Source: Enterobacter hormaechei subsp. hoffmannii | Lineage (GTDB): Bacteria > Pseudomonadota > Gammaproteobacteria > Enterobacterales > Enterobacteriaceae | Assembly: GCF_001729745.1 (NCBI RefSeq) | Contig: NZ_CP017186.1 | Coordinates: 124,001-188,000, forward strand | Length of the DNA stretch: 64,000 bases | Reading direction: 5' to 3' | Shown: positions 39,352 to 49,297 of the stretch, piece by piece | Layout: every line of letters begins with the position of its first letter | How positions within the stretch are numbered: position 1 is the first letter of the stretch | Translations under genes and position numbers: made by a program | The notes under the pieces: model-generated | Told to the model about the DNA's origin: nothing | What the model saw: the letters and a program-made list of their open reading frames with translations, nothing else | Databases searched by the model: none

Positions 39352-40427
39352 CTGCACTGATACACATACTGGGATCGGATATCCCGCATCATAACCAGAC
39401 CGTTCTGCGGTTCTTCAACGATGAACTGGCATCCGGCACGCCCGATGCGCGTGAGTTTATGGTCGTTGGATGCGATAACGGCCTGAGCGCGGCGTGTCCG
39501 GCATTGCATATCACCTTCTGGCCAGACAAAGCGGCGCTGACGAAGGCCGTGGTTGCTAAAGCCAAAGCGGATCGAAGCCAACGTTTCTTCTTCCATGGAC
39601 AGTTCAATACCGGACTGTGGCTGGCGCTGTTAAGCGGCGGGATCAAACCTTCTCAGTTCAGCTGGCATATCTGGGGAGCGGATCTCTACGAAGTCTCCCG
39701 TGGCTGGAAGTTCCGACTTTTCTATCCGCTGCGTCGTCTGGCGCAGGCGCGCGTGGGCTGCGTTTTTGCTACCCGAGGCGATCTCAACTATTTTGCTAAA
39801 CAGCACCCGAAGGTTCGCGGGGAGCTGCTCTATTTCCCGACCCGTATGGATCCGGCGCTGAACACCATGGCGAATGACACGGTTCGAGAGGGCAAGCTGA
39901 CCATCCTGGTGGGGAATTCCGGCGATCGCAGTAACGAGCATGTCGCGGCGCTGAGGGCGGTGCATCAGCAGTTTGGCGACACGGTGAACGTGGTGGTGCC
40001 GATGGGCTATCCCGCCAATAACGACGCCTACATCGATGAAGTTCGCCAGCAGGGGCTTGCGCTGTTTAGCGCGGAAAACCTGCACATTCTCAGCGATAAG
40101 CTGGAATTTGATGACTATCTCGCGCTGCTGCGAAAATGCGATCTGGGCTATTTCATCTTTGCCCGTCAGCAGGGGATTGGCACGCTGTGTCTGCTGATTC
40201 AGGCGGGCGTACCCTGCGTGCTCAACCGCGAAAACCCGTTCTGGCAGGACATGGCCGAGCAGCATATTCCGGTGCTGTTTACCTCTGACACGCTTAATGT
40301 CGAGGTGGTACGGGAAGCGCAGCGTCAGCTCACGCTGGTGGATAAAAATAGCATCGACTTTTTCAGCCCGAACTACCTCACGCCGTGGCACCGCGCGCTG
40401 CGTATTGCTTCAGGAGACAACGCATGA
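39348..40427 (+). CDS. wecF: Fuc4NAc transferase WecF (GT56)
   Basis: A 359-residue cytoplasmic GT56 glycosyltransferase that adds Fuc4NAc to lipid II to complete ECA lipid III. It opens [23 protein letters not shown] and includes [36 protein letters not shown] and [21 protein letters not shown]. All are characteristic of the WecF family, and the length matches. Both ends overlap neighbours by four bases. Confidence 0.97.
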   Translation: MTALIHILGSDIPHHNQTVLRFFNDELASGTPDAREFMVVGCDNGLSAACPALHITFWPDKAALTKAVVAKAKADRSQRFFFHGQFNTGLWLALLSGGIKPSQFSWHIWGADLYEVSRGWKFRLFYPLRRLAQARVGCVFATRGDLNYFAKQHPKVRGELLYFPTRMDPALNTMANDTVREGKLTILVGNSGDRSNEHVAALRAVHQQFGDTVNVVVPMGYPANNDAYIDEVRQQGLALFSAENLHILSDKLEFDDYLALLRKCDLGYFIFARQQGIGTLCLLIQAGVPCVLNRENPFWQDMAEQHIPVLFTSDTLNVEVVREAQRQLTLVDKNSIDFFSPNYLTPWHRALRIASGDNA

Positions 40428-41776
40428 GCCAGTTGCAGTTTAGCGGCTTGCTGGTGGTCTGGCTGCTGAGCACGCTGTTTATCGCCACGCTCACCTGGTT
40501 TGAATTCCGGCGGGTACGTTTTAACTTCAACGTATTCTTCTCGCTGCTGTTTTTGCTGACCTTTTTCTTTGGCTTCCCGCTGACCAGCATCCTCGTGTTC
40601 CGCTTTGATGTTGGCGTCGCGCCGCCGGAAATCTTGTTGCAGGCGCTGCTCTCTGCGACCTGCTTCTACGCGGTGTACTACGTCACTTATAAAACGCGCC
40701 TGCGCGCGGCAAAAGACACCACCCCCCGTCGTCCGCTGTTTACCATGAACCGGGTAGAAACCCATCTGACGTGGGTTATGCTGATGACTATCGCCCTCGT
40801 TAGCGTGGCGATTTTCTTCATGCATAACGGCTTTTTACTGTTTAAGTTGCAGTCCTATAGCCAGATTTTCTCCGCCGAAGTCTCCGGCGTCGCGCTCAAG
40901 CGTTTCTTCTATTTCTTTATCCCGGCGATGCTGGTGGTCTTTTTCCTGCGTCAGGACAGCAAAGCCTGGCTGTTCTTCCTGGTCAGCACCGTCGCATTTG
41001 GCATTCTGACCTACATGATCGTCGGCGGCACCCGCGCCAACATCATTATCGCCTTCGCGATTTTCCTGTTTATCGGCATTATTCGCGGCTGGATCTCGCT
41101 GTGGATGCTGGCGGCGGCAGGCGTCTTTGGCATTGTGGGGATGTTCTGGCTTGCGCTGAAGCGCTACGGGCTGAACGTGGCCGGCGACGAAGCGTTTTAC
41201 ACCTTCCTGTATCTGACGCGCGACACCTTCTCGCCGTGGGAAAACCTGGCATTACTGCTGCAAAACTACGACAAGATCGAATTCCAGGGGCTGGCGCCGA
41301 TTGTTCGCGATTTCTATGTCTTTATACCGACGTGGCTGTGGCCCGATCGCCCCGGCATTGTCCTGAACACGGCGAACTACTTCACCTGGGAAGTGCTGAA
41401 CAACCATTCGGGTCTGGCGATTTCCCCAACCCTGATTGGCTCGCTGGTAGTGATGGGCGGAACGTGGTTTATCCTGCCTGGCGCGATCGCGGTAGGGCTG
41501 ATAATAAAATGGTTCGACTGGCTATATACGCTGGGTAACGAAGAGACCAACCGCTACAAAGCCGCTGTTTTGCACAGTTTCTGTTTCGGTGCCATTTTCA
41601 ATATGATCGTTCTGGCGCGCGAGGGGCTGGATTCATTCGTCTCACGCGTGGTGTTCTTTATGGTCGTTTTCGGACTCTGTCTGCTGCTGGCAAAACTGCT
41701 GTACTGGTTGTTTGACAGTGCAGGGCTTGTGCACAGACGTGAGCCACAGGGCAGCACAACGCTGTCGCAAGTCTGA
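40424..41776 (+). CDS. wzyE: ECA polymerase WzyE
   Basis: A 450-residue inner-membrane protein with about 11 hydrophobic helices that polymerises ECA trisaccharides in the periplasm under WzzE control. It includes [20 protein letters not shown] near the N-terminus, [15 protein letters not shown], and [17 protein letters not shown] in a periplasmic loop. The ATG at 40424 (MSQLQFSG) overlaps the wecF stop and matches E. coli; a longer upstream in-frame reading is not conserved. Confidence 0.96.
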   Translation: MSQLQFSGLLVVWLLSTLFIATLTWFEFRRVRFNFNVFFSLLFLLTFFFGFPLTSILVFRFDVGVAPPEILLQALLSATCFYAVYYVTYKTRLRAAKDTTPRRPLFTMNRVETHLTWVMLMTIALVSVAIFFMHNGFLLFKLQSYSQIFSAEVSGVALKRFFYFFIPAMLVVFFLRQDSKAWLFFLVSTVAFGILTYMIVGGTRANIIIAFAIFLFIGIIRGWISLWMLAAAGVFGIVGMFWLALKRYGLNVAGDEAFYTFLYLTRDTFSPWENLALLLQNYDKIEFQGLAPIVRDFYVFIPTWLWPDRPGIVLNTANYFTWEVLNNHSGLAISPTLIGSLVVMGGTWFILPGAIAVGLIIKWFDWLYTLGNEETNRYKAAVLHSFCFGAIFNMIVLAREGLDSFVSRVVFFMVVFGLCLLLAKLLYWLFDSAGLVHRREPQGSTTLSQV

Positions 41777-41788
41777 GTAGGGATTATC

Positions 41789-42529
41789 ATGACGGATACA
41801 ACTTCAGCCCCGCGTTATGCGCTGCGCGGGCTACAGCTGATTGGCTGGCGTGACATGCAGCATGCGCTGGATTTTCTGTTCGCGGACGGGCAGATGAAGT
41901 CGGGCACGCTGGTGGCCATCAACGCAGAAAAAATGCTGGCGGTTGAAGATAATGCGGAAGTGAAAAGCCTGATTGAAGCCGCGGAGTTTAAATACGCAGA
42001 CGGTATTAGCGTGGTGCGTTCAATTCGTAAAAAGTTTCCAGACGCTAATGTGTCTCGCGTGGCGGGTGCTGACCTTTGGGAGCGGCTTATGGAGCGCGCA
42101 GGCGCTGAAGGCACGCCGGTATTTTTGATCGGTGGCAAGCCAGAGGTGCTGGCGCAGACCGAACAAAAGCTGCGTAACCAGTGGAATGTTAACATTGTGG
42201 GCAGCCAGGATGGCTATTTCAGGCCGGAAGATCGCCAGGCGTTATATGAGCGCGTGCGCGACAGCGGGGCGAAAATTGTCACTGTCGCTATGGGGTCGCC
42301 GCGCCAGGAAATACTGATGCGCGATTGCCGTCTGGTCAGCCCGGATGCGCTTTATATGGGCGTTGGCGGCACCTACGACGTCTTTACCGGCCACGTTAAG
42401 CGTGCGCCCAAAGTCTGGCAAAATCTGGGGCTGGAGTGGCTCTACCGCCTGCTCTCCCAACCGACGCGTATAAAACGACAGATTCGCCTTCTGCGCTACC
42501 TCGCCTGGCACTACACCGGGAAAATGTAA
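41789..42529 (+). CDS. wecG: UDP-ManNAcA transferase WecG (GT26)
   Basis: A 246-residue GT26 (WecG/TagA/CpsF) glycosyltransferase that adds ManNAcA to undecaprenyl-PP-GlcNAc, making ECA lipid II. It includes [57 protein letters not shown], and [14 protein letters not shown]. The ATG at 41789 follows AGGGATTATC. It is the last ECA gene; an imperfect hairpin (GCAGCGCG 42537-42544, CGCGCTGC 42555-42562) lies just downstream without a T run. Confidence 0.97.
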   Translation: MTDTTSAPRYALRGLQLIGWRDMQHALDFLFADGQMKSGTLVAINAEKMLAVEDNAEVKSLIEAAEFKYADGISVVRSIRKKFPDANVSRVAGADLWERLMERAGAEGTPVFLIGGKPEVLAQTEQKLRNQWNVNIVGSQDGYFRPEDRQALYERVRDSGAKIVTVAMGSPRQEILMRDCRLVSPDALYMGVGGTYDVFTGHVKRAPKVWQNLGLEWLYRLLSQPTRIKRQIRLLRYLAWHYTGKM

Positions 42530-42594
42530 TCAATATGCAGCGCGATCTGCTGTTCGCGCTGCAACGCCCCCCGCAAAACTGCTGAGTTTATGTG

Positions 42595-42621
42595 CAATGC
42601 ATTCATTTTTTTAATGCATTG
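42595..42621. other. Inverted repeat in the yifK leader region
   Basis: CAATGCATT and AATGCATTG are perfect nine-base arms around a nine-base T-rich loop, in the 197-base wecG-yifK spacer. It could be a protein-binding site or part of the yifK leader structure. No function is assigned. Confidence 0.6.
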
Positions 42622-42726
42622 TTTGCCATTTGCCAGAATTTAAGAAACCATTCGCTCCGTATTTCAGTACCCCTCAAAACAATACCCGGCAACAAGTCGG
42701 GAAACAGCAAACACAACCGAGGAATT

Positions 42727-44112
42727 ATGGCAGAGAAAAAACCGGAGCTTCAGCGTGGGCTGGAAGCTCGACATATTGAACTGATCGCGCTGGGCGGGAC
42801 TATCGGCGTTGGCCTGTTTATGGGCTCGGCAAGCACGCTGAAGTGGGCGGGGCCTTCCGTCCTGCTGGCGTATATTATTGCCGGACTGTTCGTCTTCTTC
42901 ATCATGCGCTCAATGGGCGAAATGCTGTTTCTGGAGCCGGTGACGGGCTCTTTCGCCGTTTACGCCCACCGGTATATGAGCCCGTTCTTTGGTTATCTCA
43001 CGGCCTGGTCGTACTGGTTTATGTGGATGGCCGTGGGGATTTCGGAGATCACCGCCATCGGGGTCTACGTGCAGTTCTGGTTCCCGGAGATGGCCCAGTG
43101 GATACCCGCGCTTATTGCCGTAGGGCTGGTGGCGCTGGCGAACCTTGCCGCCGTTCGTCTTTACGGCGAAATCGAGTTCTGGTTTGCGATGATCAAAGTC
43201 ACCACCATCATCGTGATGATTGTCGTTGGCCTTGGGGTCATCTTCTTTGGCTTCGGTAACGGCGGGCACGCTATCGGTTTTGGTAACCTGACCGGGCACG
43301 GCGGCTTCTTTGCGGGCGGCTGGAAGGGCTTTCTCACGGCGCTCTGTATCGTTGTCGCCTCCTATCAGGGCGTTGAGCTGATCGGCATTACCGCAGGTGA
43401 GGCGAAAAACCCGCAGGTCACGCTGCGTAGCGCGGTAGGCAAGGTGCTGTGGCGTATCCTGATTTTCTATGTGGGCGCGATCTTCGTTATCGTGACCATT
43501 TTCCCATGGAACGAGATCGGCACCACCGGCAGTCCGTTTGTCTTAACCTTCGCTAAGATTGGCATCACGGCGGCAGCCGCCATTATCAACTTTGTGGTGC
43601 TGACGGCGGCGCTCTCCGGCTGTAACAGCGGAATGTACAGCTGCGGGCGTATGCTTTACGCGCTCTCGCAAAACAAACAGCTGCCGGCGGTGATGGGTAA
43701 AGTCTCCCGCGTGGGTGTACCGGTGGCGGGCGTAGCGGTGTCGATTGTGATTCTGCTGATTGGCTCTTGCCTGAACTACATCATCCCGAATCCGCAGCGC
43801 GTGTTTGTTTATGTTTATAGCGCCAGCGTGCTGCCGGGGATGGTACCGTGGTTTGTCATTTTGATTAGCCAGCTGCGTTTCCGACAGGCGCACAAAGAAG
43901 CGATCGCCAGCCATCCATTCCGTTCCATTCTGTTCCCGTATGCGAACTATTTGACGATGGCGTTCCTGATTTGCGTATTAATTGGAATGTACTTTAATGA
44001 AGATACCCGCATGTCGCTGTTTGTCGGGATGATCTTCCTGGCTGCCGTCACAGCTGCTTATAAACTTTTTGGCCTGGGTCGCCGTGGCTCCGCCCATAAA
44101 GTGGAGGAATAA
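42727..44112 (+). CDS. yifK: Amino-acid permease YifK (APC family)
   Basis: A 461-residue, 12-helix inner-membrane transporter of the amino acid-polyamine-organocation superfamily. It shows [24 protein letters not shown] in helix 1, the GEAKNPQ loop, and [16 protein letters not shown], as in the E. coli aromatic/threonine-type permeases. The ATG at 42727 has GAGGA upstream. The leader contains CACAACC (42712-42718) next to the ribosome site, which resembles the target of the small RNA GcvB; GcvB control of yifK is known in Salmonella and is inferred here. A terminator candidate follows. Confidence 0.95.
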   Translation: MAEKKPELQRGLEARHIELIALGGTIGVGLFMGSASTLKWAGPSVLLAYIIAGLFVFFIMRSMGEMLFLEPVTGSFAVYAHRYMSPFFGYLTAWSYWFMWMAVGISEITAIGVYVQFWFPEMAQWIPALIAVGLVALANLAAVRLYGEIEFWFAMIKVTTIIVMIVVGLGVIFFGFGNGGHAIGFGNLTGHGGFFAGGWKGFLTALCIVVASYQGVELIGITAGEAKNPQVTLRSAVGKVLWRILIFYVGAIFVIVTIFPWNEIGTTGSPFVLTFAKIGITAAAAIINFVVLTAALSGCNSGMYSCGRMLYALSQNKQLPAVMGKVSRVGVPVAGVAVSIVILLIGSCLNYIIPNPQRVFVYVYSASVLPGMVPWFVILISQLRFRQAHKEAIASHPFRSILFPYANYLTMAFLICVLIGMYFNEDTRMSLFVGMIFLAAVTAAYKLFGLGRRGSAHKVEE

Positions 44113-44119
44113 GCGGCAA

Positions 44120-44153
44120 AATGTGCAAACCATAACCAAACGCGCATTTTTTT
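44120..44153 (+). terminator. Candidate yifK terminator
   Basis: AATGTGC and GCGCATT pair (one G-T wobble) around a 15-base loop and are followed directly by a run of T. It lies between yifK and the tRNA operon promoter. Confidence 0.5.
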
Positions 44154-44164
44154 CAAAAAAGCAC

Positions 44165-44193
44165 TAGACAGCGGGGTCGGAGGTACGTAATAT
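44165..44193 (+). promoter_or_regulatory. tRNA operon promoter
   Basis: TAGACA (44165-44170) and TAATAT (44188-44193) are separated by 17 bases and followed by a G/C-rich discriminator (CCAGCCCCGC), as expected for a stringently controlled stable-RNA promoter. Confidence 0.75.
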
Positions 44194-44214
44194 CCAGCCC
44201 CGCAACGGCGCTAA

Positions 44215-44291
<77 letters not shown>

Positions 44292-44358
44292 TTTTAGTCC
44301 CGGCGCTAGAGCTGCGGTGGTCTGAGAAGTAGTCAGAACCGCGTGAAAGAATACAGTG

Positions 44359-44434
44359 GTGGCTATAGCTCAGTTGGTAGAGCCCTGGATTGTGATTCCA
44401 GTTGTCGTGGGTTCGAATCCCATTAGCCACCCCA
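44359..44434 (+). tRNA. hisR: tRNA-His (GTG)
   Basis: A 76-base cloverleaf with acceptor GTGGCTA pairing TAGCCAC, anticodon GTG in ATTGTGATT, T loop TTCGAAT and encoded CCA. The extra 5' G typical of tRNA-His is present. Confidence 0.97.
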
Positions 44435-44455
44435 TTATTGAAAGAGTTGTGAATT

Positions 44456-44542
44456 GCGAAGGTGGCGGAATTGGTAGACGCGCTAGCTTCAGGTGTTAGT
44501 GTTCTTACGGACGTGGGGGTTCAAGTCCCCCCCCTCGCACCA
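44456..44542 (+). tRNA. leuT: tRNA-Leu (CAG)
   Basis: An 87-base class II tRNA with a long variable arm, acceptor GCGAAGG, anticodon CAG in TTCAGGT, and encoded CCA. The variable arm reads GTTCTTACGGAC, so one of its pairs is G-T compared with the E. coli GTCC/GGAC stem as I recall it. Confidence 0.97.
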
Positions 44543-44586
44543 CGACTTTTAATGAGTTGAACTAAAAATTCAAAAAAGCAGTACAT

Positions 44587-44663
44587 CGGCGAGTAGCGCA
44601 GCTTGGTAGCGCAACTGGTTTGGGACCAGTGGGTCGGAGGTTCGAATCCTCTCTCGCCGACCA
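44587..44663 (+). tRNA. proM: tRNA-Pro (TGG)
   Basis: A 77-base cloverleaf with acceptor CGGCGAG pairing CTCGCCG, anticodon TGG in TTTGGGA, T loop TTCGAAT and encoded CCA. It is the last gene of the operon and is followed by a terminator. Confidence 0.97.
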
Positions 44664-44670
44664 ATTTTGA

Positions 44671-44693
44671 ACCCCGCTTCGGCGGGGTTTTTT
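44671..44693 (+). terminator. tRNA operon terminator
   Basis: ACCCCGC-TTCG-GCGGGGT followed by TTTTTTG: a strong stem with a stable TTCG tetraloop and a T run. Confidence 0.97.
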
Positions 44694-44746
44694 GTTTTCT
44701 GCGCTTTTTCATCCTGTAGCCATTCCCCGACAACACTCTATACCCT

Positions 44747-44764
44747 TGTCGCGATTCAGCGACA
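44747..44764. promoter_or_regulatory. GlrR-type enhancer site 1 upstream of glmZ
   Basis: TGTC-N10-GACA matches the GlrR binding consensus known upstream of glmY and glmZ. It lies about 200 bases before the glmZ start, a normal distance for a sigma54 activator. Confidence 0.7.
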
Positions 44765-44809
44765 TATAAGCCTTTAATAATAAAGAATTTATTATTTTCT
44801 CTCTTAACC

Positions 44810-44827
44810 TGTCTCCTGGTGACGACA
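44810..44827. promoter_or_regulatory. GlrR-type enhancer site 2 upstream of glmZ
   Basis: A second TGTC-N10-GACA copy, 63 bases downstream of the first (about six helical turns). A perfect A/T palindrome (44776-44796) lies between the two sites. Confidence 0.7.
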
Positions 44828-44933
44828 GATTTCCGCCCTTAGCGCGATTTTGTATGGCGTTAGGCGTCTCTTAACAACATAATTTCCTTTTATCTTAAAA
44901 TGTTGCGCGATGTAAAAGTTATGCGTGTAAACC

Positions 44934-44956
44934 TGGCACATTACATGCAATAATAT
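44934..44956 (+). promoter_or_regulatory. Overlapping sigma54 and sigma70 promoter of glmZ
   Basis: TGGCAC-N5-ATGCA puts GG (44935-44936) and GC (44947-44948) ten bases apart, the sigma54 -24/-12 layout, with GC about 13 bases before the RNA start. TAATAT (44951-44956) is a good sigma70 -10 for the same start; its -35 is weak. Confidence 0.8.
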
Positions 44957-44960
44957 GCGT

Positions 44961-45164
44961 GTAGATGCTCATTCCATCTCTTATGTTCGCCCTACGGCCT
45001 CATAAACTCAGGAATGACGCAGAGCCGTTTACGGTGCTTATCGTCCACTGACAGATGTCGCTTCGGCCTCATCAAACACCATGGACATAACGTTGAGTGA
45101 AGCACCAAATATGTTGTCTTACAGACCTGTTTTAACGCCTGCTTTTATAGCAGGCGTTTTTTTA
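44961..45164 (+). ncRNA. glmZ: Small RNA GlmZ
   Basis: About 204 bases with strong nucleotide identity to E. coli GlmZ. The 5' end is GTAGATGCTCATTCCATCTC, a long conserved middle (AATGACGCAGAGCCGTTTAC and onward) follows, and an intrinsic terminator (AACGCCTGC, then GCAGGCGTTTTTTT) closes it. GlmZ with Hfq base-pairs with glmS mRNA to activate glucosamine-6-phosphate synthase translation, and is inactivated by RapZ and RNase E unless GlmY is present. This feeds GlcNAc supply for peptidoglycan, LPS and the ECA made by neighbouring genes. In E. coli aslB and aslA lie between proM and glmZ; they are absent here. Confidence 0.95.
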
Positions 45165-45202
45165 TGGGTACAAAAAAGGAGGCCATCTGGCCTCCTGGAT
45201 AA

Positions 45203-46402
45203 TTACTGCTGCGTTCCGTTATTGTGCAGCGTAAGCAGAAGCCCATCACGCCGCATGGCTGCGGCCTCTTCCGGCTTGTGCTGCTTGTCCAGCGAATCAG
45301 CAAGCCAGGCGTAATCAAATGCGTCCGGGCGTTGCTTCAGCGCAGCGCGGAAGGCCAGACTCGCCTCCTGCCACTCGCCGTGTTTCATCAAAGACTGGCC
45401 AAGCGTACTCCACAGCAGCGGACGATCGCCCACGGTTTTGATCTGCTGGCGCAATGCTTTTTCTATTTGTTCCGGATTGTTGGTTTTCAGACGCGGGATG
45501 ACCATCACCAGGCGGTCATCATACTGTCGCTTGAGACCGTCGAGAAGGATCTCCTGCGCGGTGTCATGGTCGTCACACTCAATCAGATGTTCTGCCATCG
45601 CCACCTGAAGGGGAACCTGCTGGCGCGTTTTGCGGCTCTGGTTTTTCCACCAGGTTTTCAGGCCGTCGCTGCCAAGATCGGCGCGCGCCTGATCCATCAG
45701 GCCAATCCAGGCCAGACGCTGAAGTTCATCACGATGTTCATCATCGCCCACGTCGGCTTTCGCCATGGAAGGGATAATGTCCAGCAGCGAACCCCAGGCA
45801 CCGGTCCGAATGTATGCCTGCTCCGCAAGACGCAGCACTTCCGGATGACGAGGGGTAATTTCCAGCAGACGGTCAACGCCGTGACGTGCGGCATGGTTTT
45901 CATTGCGCGCCAGTTGCAGACGAACGCGGGTGATCTCAACGGGAATCGGATCCTTAGTTGAGAGCTCAGATGCGCGTTCAAGATGCTGATTGGCGCGGGC
46001 CTCATCGCCTCGCTGTTGCGCCGCCTCAGCGGCCAGCAGATAGTTAACAACCGGCTGTTCTGCATGGTCGGCATTTTTCGACATCAGCTTTTCAACCTGC
46101 TGATAGTCGCCTTCGGCCAGCTTCAGCAACGCTTGCTCGGTCTGCTTACGGGCGCGACGGCGCTTACGGCCAACGAACCAGCCGCGCGTGTGAACCCCGG
46201 TACGGAAAATCCGACGCAGGATCCATTCCACTGCCAGCAGGACGACCACACCCAGGATCAGGATGATCACCAGCCCTGTCACGCTGGTTTCGACGTTGTA
46301 GTTATCGGTCTGGATCAATACGTAACCCTGGTGACCCGCGAGCATCGGTCCCAGTACAATCCCGGCGATCAGCAGGATGAAGAGTAAGAAGACTTTTAGC
46401 AT
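45203..46402 (-). CDS. hemY: HemY, inner-membrane TPR protein of the hem operon
   Basis: A 399-residue protein of the enterobacterial HemY family (not the Bacillus protoporphyrinogen oxidase of the same name). Two membrane helices (about residues 1-22 and 40-62) are followed by a basic patch (GRKRRRARKQTEQ) and a long TPR-rich cytoplasmic or periplasmic domain. The exact role in late haem synthesis is not settled. Several adjacent ATG/GTG codons could start it; 46402 gives MLKVFLLF as in E. coli. It is coupled to hemX by overlap or near-overlap. Confidence 0.93.
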   Translation of the reverse strand: MLKVFLLFILLIAGIVLGPMLAGHQGYVLIQTDNYNVETSVTGLVIILILGVVVLLAVEWILRRIFRTGVHTRGWFVGRKRRRARKQTEQALLKLAEGDYQQVEKLMSKNADHAEQPVVNYLLAAEAAQQRGDEARANQHLERASELSTKDPIPVEITRVRLQLARNENHAARHGVDRLLEITPRHPEVLRLAEQAYIRTGAWGSLLDIIPSMAKADVGDDEHRDELQRLAWIGLMDQARADLGSDGLKTWWKNQSRKTRQQVPLQVAMAEHLIECDDHDTAQEILLDGLKRQYDDRLVMVIPRLKTNNPEQIEKALRQQIKTVGDRPLLWSTLGQSLMKHGEWQEASLAFRAALKQRPDAFDYAWLADSLDKQHKPEEAAAMRRDGLLLTLHNNGTQQ

Positions 46403-46404
46403 CA

Positions 46405-47598
46405 TCACTCTCCTTGCGGCGCGCTTTCAGGCGCTGGCGCGGCGGCAGGTGCTTCAGCCGGGCGCTCTGCCGGAACGCCCGGCTGGGCCAGCAGGTTACG
46501 CACGCGCGTCTGCATGATCTTCTCCAGAATCGGCTGGCTTTCCAGCTTGTCCGGCACGTTCATGGTGATGTTTTGCTGGCTCAGCTTGTCGATATCCTCC
46601 AGGAACGCGGTCGTGGTTGCGTCATTGGTATCGTAGTAAGCACGTACCCACGTTGAAACGTTATCCAGCGCCTGTTTGTAGGTCTCTTCCTGGTGACGCG
46701 GTACGGCCTGAGCAGCCACCAGCAGGCGGGAGCGAATGTTTTCGCGCAGATAAACATCCTGGTTCGGTGCCAGCAGCGGCACGGCGGTTTCATCGCGGCG
46801 GCGAATGGTAATAAAGCTGTCCATAAAGTTCTGCCAGCTCTTTTGCAGGTTGATACGCCATTCGCTCAGGGAGCTGGACAGCTCGGTGCCGTCAGAATCC
46901 ATCGGGGAGTCATCGTCGTTGTTATCGGCCAGCTGAAGGTTATCAATCTGATTGGAGAGCTGATTTACCTTAAGGATGATACCGTCGTAGTCGACCTGAG
47001 AAACCGCAGACAGGCTGGCGATATCTTCCGTAATAGCGCGGCGTGCGTTGATGAGGCTCGGATCGTTCATATCGGCCAGGCTTGCGTCGGCGCTTTTCAG
47101 CAGCGCGGCGGCGGTGGTGACATCCTGATCGCTCCAGAGCTTGCGCCCGGCCAGCTTCACCAGAAAATCGGCCTGTGAGAGCAGCCAGGTTTTGGCATCG
47201 GTTCCCGAAATCGTGGCGACTTTCTCCTGCACTTCGCTCAGCTGTTTGGTCAACTCTTCACGTTTGCTGTTCGCGTCGGCGAGGGCGGCAGCCTGCTGTT
47301 TGATCACGCCTTCCAGCTCAGCTTTTTGCGTCTCCTGCGCTTTCTGTAGGGCGGTGATTTGGTTAACCAGCGCGTCGCTGGTGGCCGTCTGGTTGGTGCC
47401 TTGTTTCTTCACCAGTCCGTAGAGACCCACGCCTGCGGCCAGCGCAATCGCGATGGCAATCACGCTCAGCGTGAGGCTGGTTTTATTGCTGCCGTTTTTC
47501 TTCTCAACGGTTTTGTCTGTCGTCTCTGGCTGTGACGTGGTGTCCACAGTCTCCCTGGTCTCTTCAACCACGGCGGAGGATTTTTCGTGTTCCGTCAT
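46405..47598 (-). CDS. hemX: HemX, membrane protein of the hem operon
   Basis: A 397-residue protein of the enterobacterial HemX family. An acidic/Thr-rich N-terminal cytoplasmic segment is followed by one membrane helix (about residues 43-63), a coiled coil (about 80-135, Gln/Glu/Lys-rich), a folded domain, and a Pro/Ala-rich C-terminus ([20 protein letters not shown]). It was once annotated as a uroporphyrinogen methyltransferase, but the sequence has no methyltransferase motif. It lies 20 bases after hemD in the hemCDXY operon. Confidence 0.93.
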   Translation of the reverse strand: MTEHEKSSAVVEETRETVDTTSQPETTDKTVEKKNGSNKTSLTLSVIAIAIALAAGVGLYGLVKKQGTNQTATSDALVNQITALQKAQETQKAELEGVIKQQAAALADANSKREELTKQLSEVQEKVATISGTDAKTWLLSQADFLVKLAGRKLWSDQDVTTAAALLKSADASLADMNDPSLINARRAITEDIASLSAVSQVDYDGIILKVNQLSNQIDNLQLADNNDDDSPMDSDGTELSSSLSEWRINLQKSWQNFMDSFITIRRRDETAVPLLAPNQDVYLRENIRSRLLVAAQAVPRHQEETYKQALDNVSTWVRAYYDTNDATTTAFLEDIDKLSQQNITMNVPDKLESQPILEKIMQTRVRNLLAQPGVPAERPAEAPAAAPAPESAPQGE

Positions 47599-47618
47599 TA
47601 TGGCTTCCCATTTGAGAG

Positions 47619-48359
47619 TTATTGTAATGCGCGCAGCAGCGCATCGTTGTCGGCGTTATCAGCGATCCGAATATCCTGCCAGCCCAGTTCCCGGGCGTGG
47701 TTCGCCAGACGCTCGCTGACGACCAGAAGCCGACAGCGGAGTAACCAGTTTTCGCGATACCAAAGCGGAATCAGCGACCAAAGCTGTTGTAACATTTCAC
47801 CGCTGGTAACCACCAGCGTATTAATGCCGCGCGCATGCCAGCGCATGGCTTCTTCCGCGCCATCATAGTGTTTCGCACAGCGCTGATAGCACTCCACAAA
47901 CGTCACGTCTGCGCCGCGTTCGCGCAGCGTCTCGCCCAGCAGTTCGCGGCCACCGTTGCCGCGCAAAATGAGCGCACGCTTTCCGGCAATAGTTTGTAAT
48001 TCAGGTAATTGTAGCAAGACTTCGCTGATTTCCCGATCTAACGGGTAACGAACATCGATTCCGCTCGCGGTATGTAAGGCCAGCGCCGTGGTGCGCCCGA
48101 TGGCGAAATAGCGGGGTGCGTGGGGCCAGTTAACGCCCTGCTGTTGTAGCTGCGCATGGGCAAATTCCACGGCATGCTGCGATAGCGCAAAGAGCAGATC
48201 ACCTTCCTGCAAGGCACGCATCTGGTCAGCGAGCGTAGGCAGCTCGCGACCGGGGGAGAATTCAATCAACGGAAAACTCCAGGCCACCTGCCCCAGTGCG
48301 CGCAGACGGCTCACTAACTGCTCTCCTGCGGGAGAAGGGCGGGTGACAAGTATGCTCAT
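47619..48359 (-). CDS. hemD: Uroporphyrinogen-III synthase
   Basis: A 246-residue two-domain enzyme that cyclises hydroxymethylbilane to uroporphyrinogen III with inversion of ring D. It opens [19 protein letters not shown] and includes the conserved [21 protein letters not shown] and [14 protein letters not shown] segments. The family is poorly conserved overall, but the position after hemC (four-base overlap) confirms it. Confidence 0.96.
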   Translation of the reverse strand: MSILVTRPSPAGEQLVSRLRALGQVAWSFPLIEFSPGRELPTLADQMRALQEGDLLFALSQHAVEFAHAQLQQQGVNWPHAPRYFAIGRTTALALHTASGIDVRYPLDREISEVLLQLPELQTIAGKRALILRGNGGRELLGETLRERGADVTFVECYQRCAKHYDGAEEAMRWHARGINTLVVTSGEMLQQLWSLIPLWYRENWLLRCRLLVVSERLANHARELGWQDIRIADNADNDALLRALQ

Positions 48360-49297
48360 GCAGGGGGCTCTCCGTTATAGACCTCAGCCAGAATTTCACG
48401 CGCGCCGTTACTCAGCAGCTCTTCCGCCAGCGATACGCCAAGCGCCTCGGCATCCCGCGGCTTGCCGCGACGTTCACCGCGAACCATCTGCGAGCCGTCC
48501 GGCGCGCCAACCAGCGCACGCAGCCACAGCTCACCGTCAGTTAATTCAGCATAGCTGCCAATTGGCACCTGACAGCCTCCTTCGAGGCGAGTATTCATCG
48601 CGCGCTCGGCTTTTACGCGAACGGCGGTATCGTCATGATTCAGCGGCGCGAGCAGTGCCTGAGTACGCGCATCATCCAGACGACACTCAATGCCGACGGC
48701 ACCCTGGCCGACGGCGGGGAGCGACAGCTCCGGCGGCAACGCCACGCGAATACGTTCTTCCAGCCCCAGGCGTTTCAGGCCCGCAACCGCAAGAATAATG
48801 GCATCGTAGTCGCCGTTATCCAGCTTGCCAAGGCGTGTGCCGACGTTCCCACGCAGCGAGCGAATCACCAGATCCGGGCGACGTTCAGCCAGCTGACACT
48901 GGCGGCGTAAACTTGACGTGCCGACCACGCTGCCTGCCGGCAACGCATCAAGCGAGTCATAGCGATTAGAGACAAACGCATCGCGCGGATCCTCGCGCTC
49001 GCAGATGGTCACCAGCCCCAGCCCTTCCGGGAACTCAACGGGCACATCCTTCATCGAATGCACGGCGATATCGGCGCGGTTCTCAAGCAATGCCAGCTCC
49101 AGCTCTTTGACAAACAGACCCTTTCCGCCCACTTTGGCCAGCGGCGTATCAAGAATGACATCGCCACGCGTGACCATTGGCACCAGCTCAACGCGTAATC
49201 CGGTGTGGCAGGCTTCCAGGCGCTGCTTAACATAATGTGCCTGCCAGAGCGCAAGAGGACTTTGGCGTGTGGCAATTCTCAAAACATTGTCTAACAT
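48356..49297 (-). CDS. hemC: Hydroxymethylbilane synthase (porphobilinogen deaminase)
   Basis: A 313-residue enzyme that condenses four porphobilinogen units. The dipyrromethane cofactor attaches to the Cys in [14 protein letters not shown] (about Cys242). The N-terminus [20 protein letters not shown] and [14 protein letters not shown] (catalytic Asp84 region) are typical. I chose 49297 to match E. coli; a frame seven codons longer exists. It is the first gene of hemCDXY and is divergent from cyaA across 350 bases. Confidence 0.97.
   Translation of the reverse strand: MLDNVLRIATRQSPLALWQAHYVKQRLEACHTGLRVELVPMVTRGDVILDTPLAKVGGKGLFVKELELALLENRADIAVHSMKDVPVEFPEGLGLVTICEREDPRDAFVSNRYDSLDALPAGSVVGTSSLRRQCQLAERRPDLVIRSLRGNVGTRLGKLDNGDYDAIILAVAGLKRLGLEERIRVALPPELSLPAVGQGAVGIECRLDDARTQALLAPLNHDDTAVRVKAERAMNTRLEGGCQVPIGSYAELTDGELWLRALVGAPDGSQMVRGERRGKPRDAEALGVSLAEELLSNGAREILAEVYNGEPPA

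Noticed and set aside
46405..47598. HemX as a uroporphyrinogen methyltransferase
   Set aside because: No SAM-binding motif is visible; the layout is one membrane helix, a coiled coil and a Pro/Ala-rich tail.
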